Shown one piece after another: positions 14,223 to 14,676 of a stretch of DNA of 14,676 nt (positions are counted from its first letter, which is position 1; every line of letters begins with the position of its first letter). The position numbers and the translations under genes were made by a program. The stretch spans positions 1 through 14,676 of the forward strand of contig JBCDBY010000092.1 of the NCBI GenBank assembly GCA_039182715.1. The letters are read 5' to 3'. The DNA comes from JBCDBY01 sp039182715. GTDB taxonomy: Bacteria > Planctomycetota > PLA2. The notes beneath the pieces are model-generated. The model had not been told where the DNA came from and did no database searches. It saw nothing but the letters and a program-made list of their open reading frames with translations.

Positions 14223-14676
14223 CTACGACCGCGCGTAGTCCTTGCGCACGAACCGCGGAATCCGCTCGAGGAACCCGCGCACGCGCCGGAGGTGGCGCCG
14301 GATGTGGTACGCGCCCAGCCCGCCGGGGACGTGATAGAGGCCCCAGCTCTCGCGCCACGAGGCGGTGAACCGTTCGAGCGTGCCGAAGTACTCGATCATC
14401 AGGGGATCGAACAGCTCGTAGGCGAACTGGCGGTCTTTGGAGTGCACGTGCCAGCGGTCGTTGAACTGCTTCGACTCGAACTCGATGTCCTCGAACCCGA
14501 ACAGCGACCCGATGCCGTCGAGGAAGCTCCCCCGTCGCACGTCGAGCGGCGCGCACTCGAAGTCGTGCCGAATCACGATGTAGGCGCTGTAGTGGTGATC
14601 GGTATCCGAGTTCCCGTCGCTGTCGGTCGAGGTCGTCTCGTGATGGTGGTCGAAGATCCAGATCGGCCGATCCCGC
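14223..14676 (-). CDS. Hypothetical protein, C-terminal 150 residues (partial, runs off window end)
   Basis: The frame is open from the TAG at 14225-14223 to the window edge. The start is therefore outside, and the GTG at 14576 should not be taken as the true start. The visible part begins with a His/Asp/Ser-rich stretch (DHHHETTSTDSDGNSDTDHH), continues YSAYIVIRHDF, and has a conserved-looking core FEDIEFESKQFNDRW, HVHSKDRQFAYELFDPLMIEYF, and ends with a basic tail (RRHLRRVRGFLERIPRFVRKDY). The core pattern (an FES..F...W/F.V.S.D..FA...L.P.M sequence) recalls bacterial membrane-associated proteins of the DUF3137 type, recognised from memory with low certainty. Any membrane segments would lie in the missing N-terminal part. 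Function is unknown. Confidence 0.7.
   Translation of the reverse strand, partial: RDRPIWIFDHHHETTSTDSDGNSDTDHHYSAYIVIRHDFECAPLDVRRGSFLDGIGSLFGFEDIEFESKQFNDRWHVHSKDRQFAYELFDPLMIEYFGTLERFTASWRESWGLYHVPGGLGAYHIRRHLRRVRGFLERIPRFVRKDYARS

Overview
The window is GC-rich DNA (roughly two thirds G+C by eye) from a Gram-negative-type bacterium. It combines an ECF sigma factor fused to a membrane-anchored array of beta-sandwich domains, a PEP-CTERM secreted protein, a large Ser/Thr kinase-STAND-TPR protein and a lipoprotein-type Omp85 barrel. That mix is typical of large-genome environmental bacteria, most like Planctomycetota, with Acidobacteriota or Myxococcota as alternatives. The assignment is an inference from domain content only.

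Positions 1-7364 hold a four-gene block on the minus strand. It reads from a 1147-residue transmembrane sigma-factor fusion (7364-3921), through two paralogous membrane-anchored proteins built from carboxypeptidase-regulatory-like domains (3893-1986 and 1986-178), to the signal peptide of a fourth exported protein cut by the window edge (73-1). Gaps are 27 nt, a 1-nt TGATG overlap, and 104 nt, so the first three genes are very probably co-transcribed and the fourth possibly so. My reading is that the sigma domain sits in the cytoplasm, tethered to about 930 residues of exported beta-sandwich domains, and that the two smaller proteins carry the same fold on the same side of the membrane. No conventional anti-sigma factor is visible.

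Positions 7365-7834 are a non-coding region between divergent genes. It contains a perfect 13-bp inverted repeat (7497-7539) and a compact hairpin (7627-7644). Positions 7835-8701 encode a PEP-CTERM protein on the plus strand with a clear ribosome binding site, followed by a strong hairpin terminator. Converging on it is the 1123-residue kinase / STAND ATPase / TPR protein (12125-8754), whose C-terminal third is nine indel-free 40-residue repeats. Divergent from the kinase, across 95 nt, is a 420-residue Omp85/surface-antigen barrel with a lipoprotein signal (12221-13483). Its start codon lies at the centre of a perfect 18-bp palindrome.

The right end holds a small single-pass membrane protein of unknown function (14090-13566) bracketed by inverted copies of a 54-bp purine-rich intergenic repeat (87% identical), then a partial minus-strand gene running off the window. 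No tRNA, rRNA, CRISPR array, transposase or integrase was seen.
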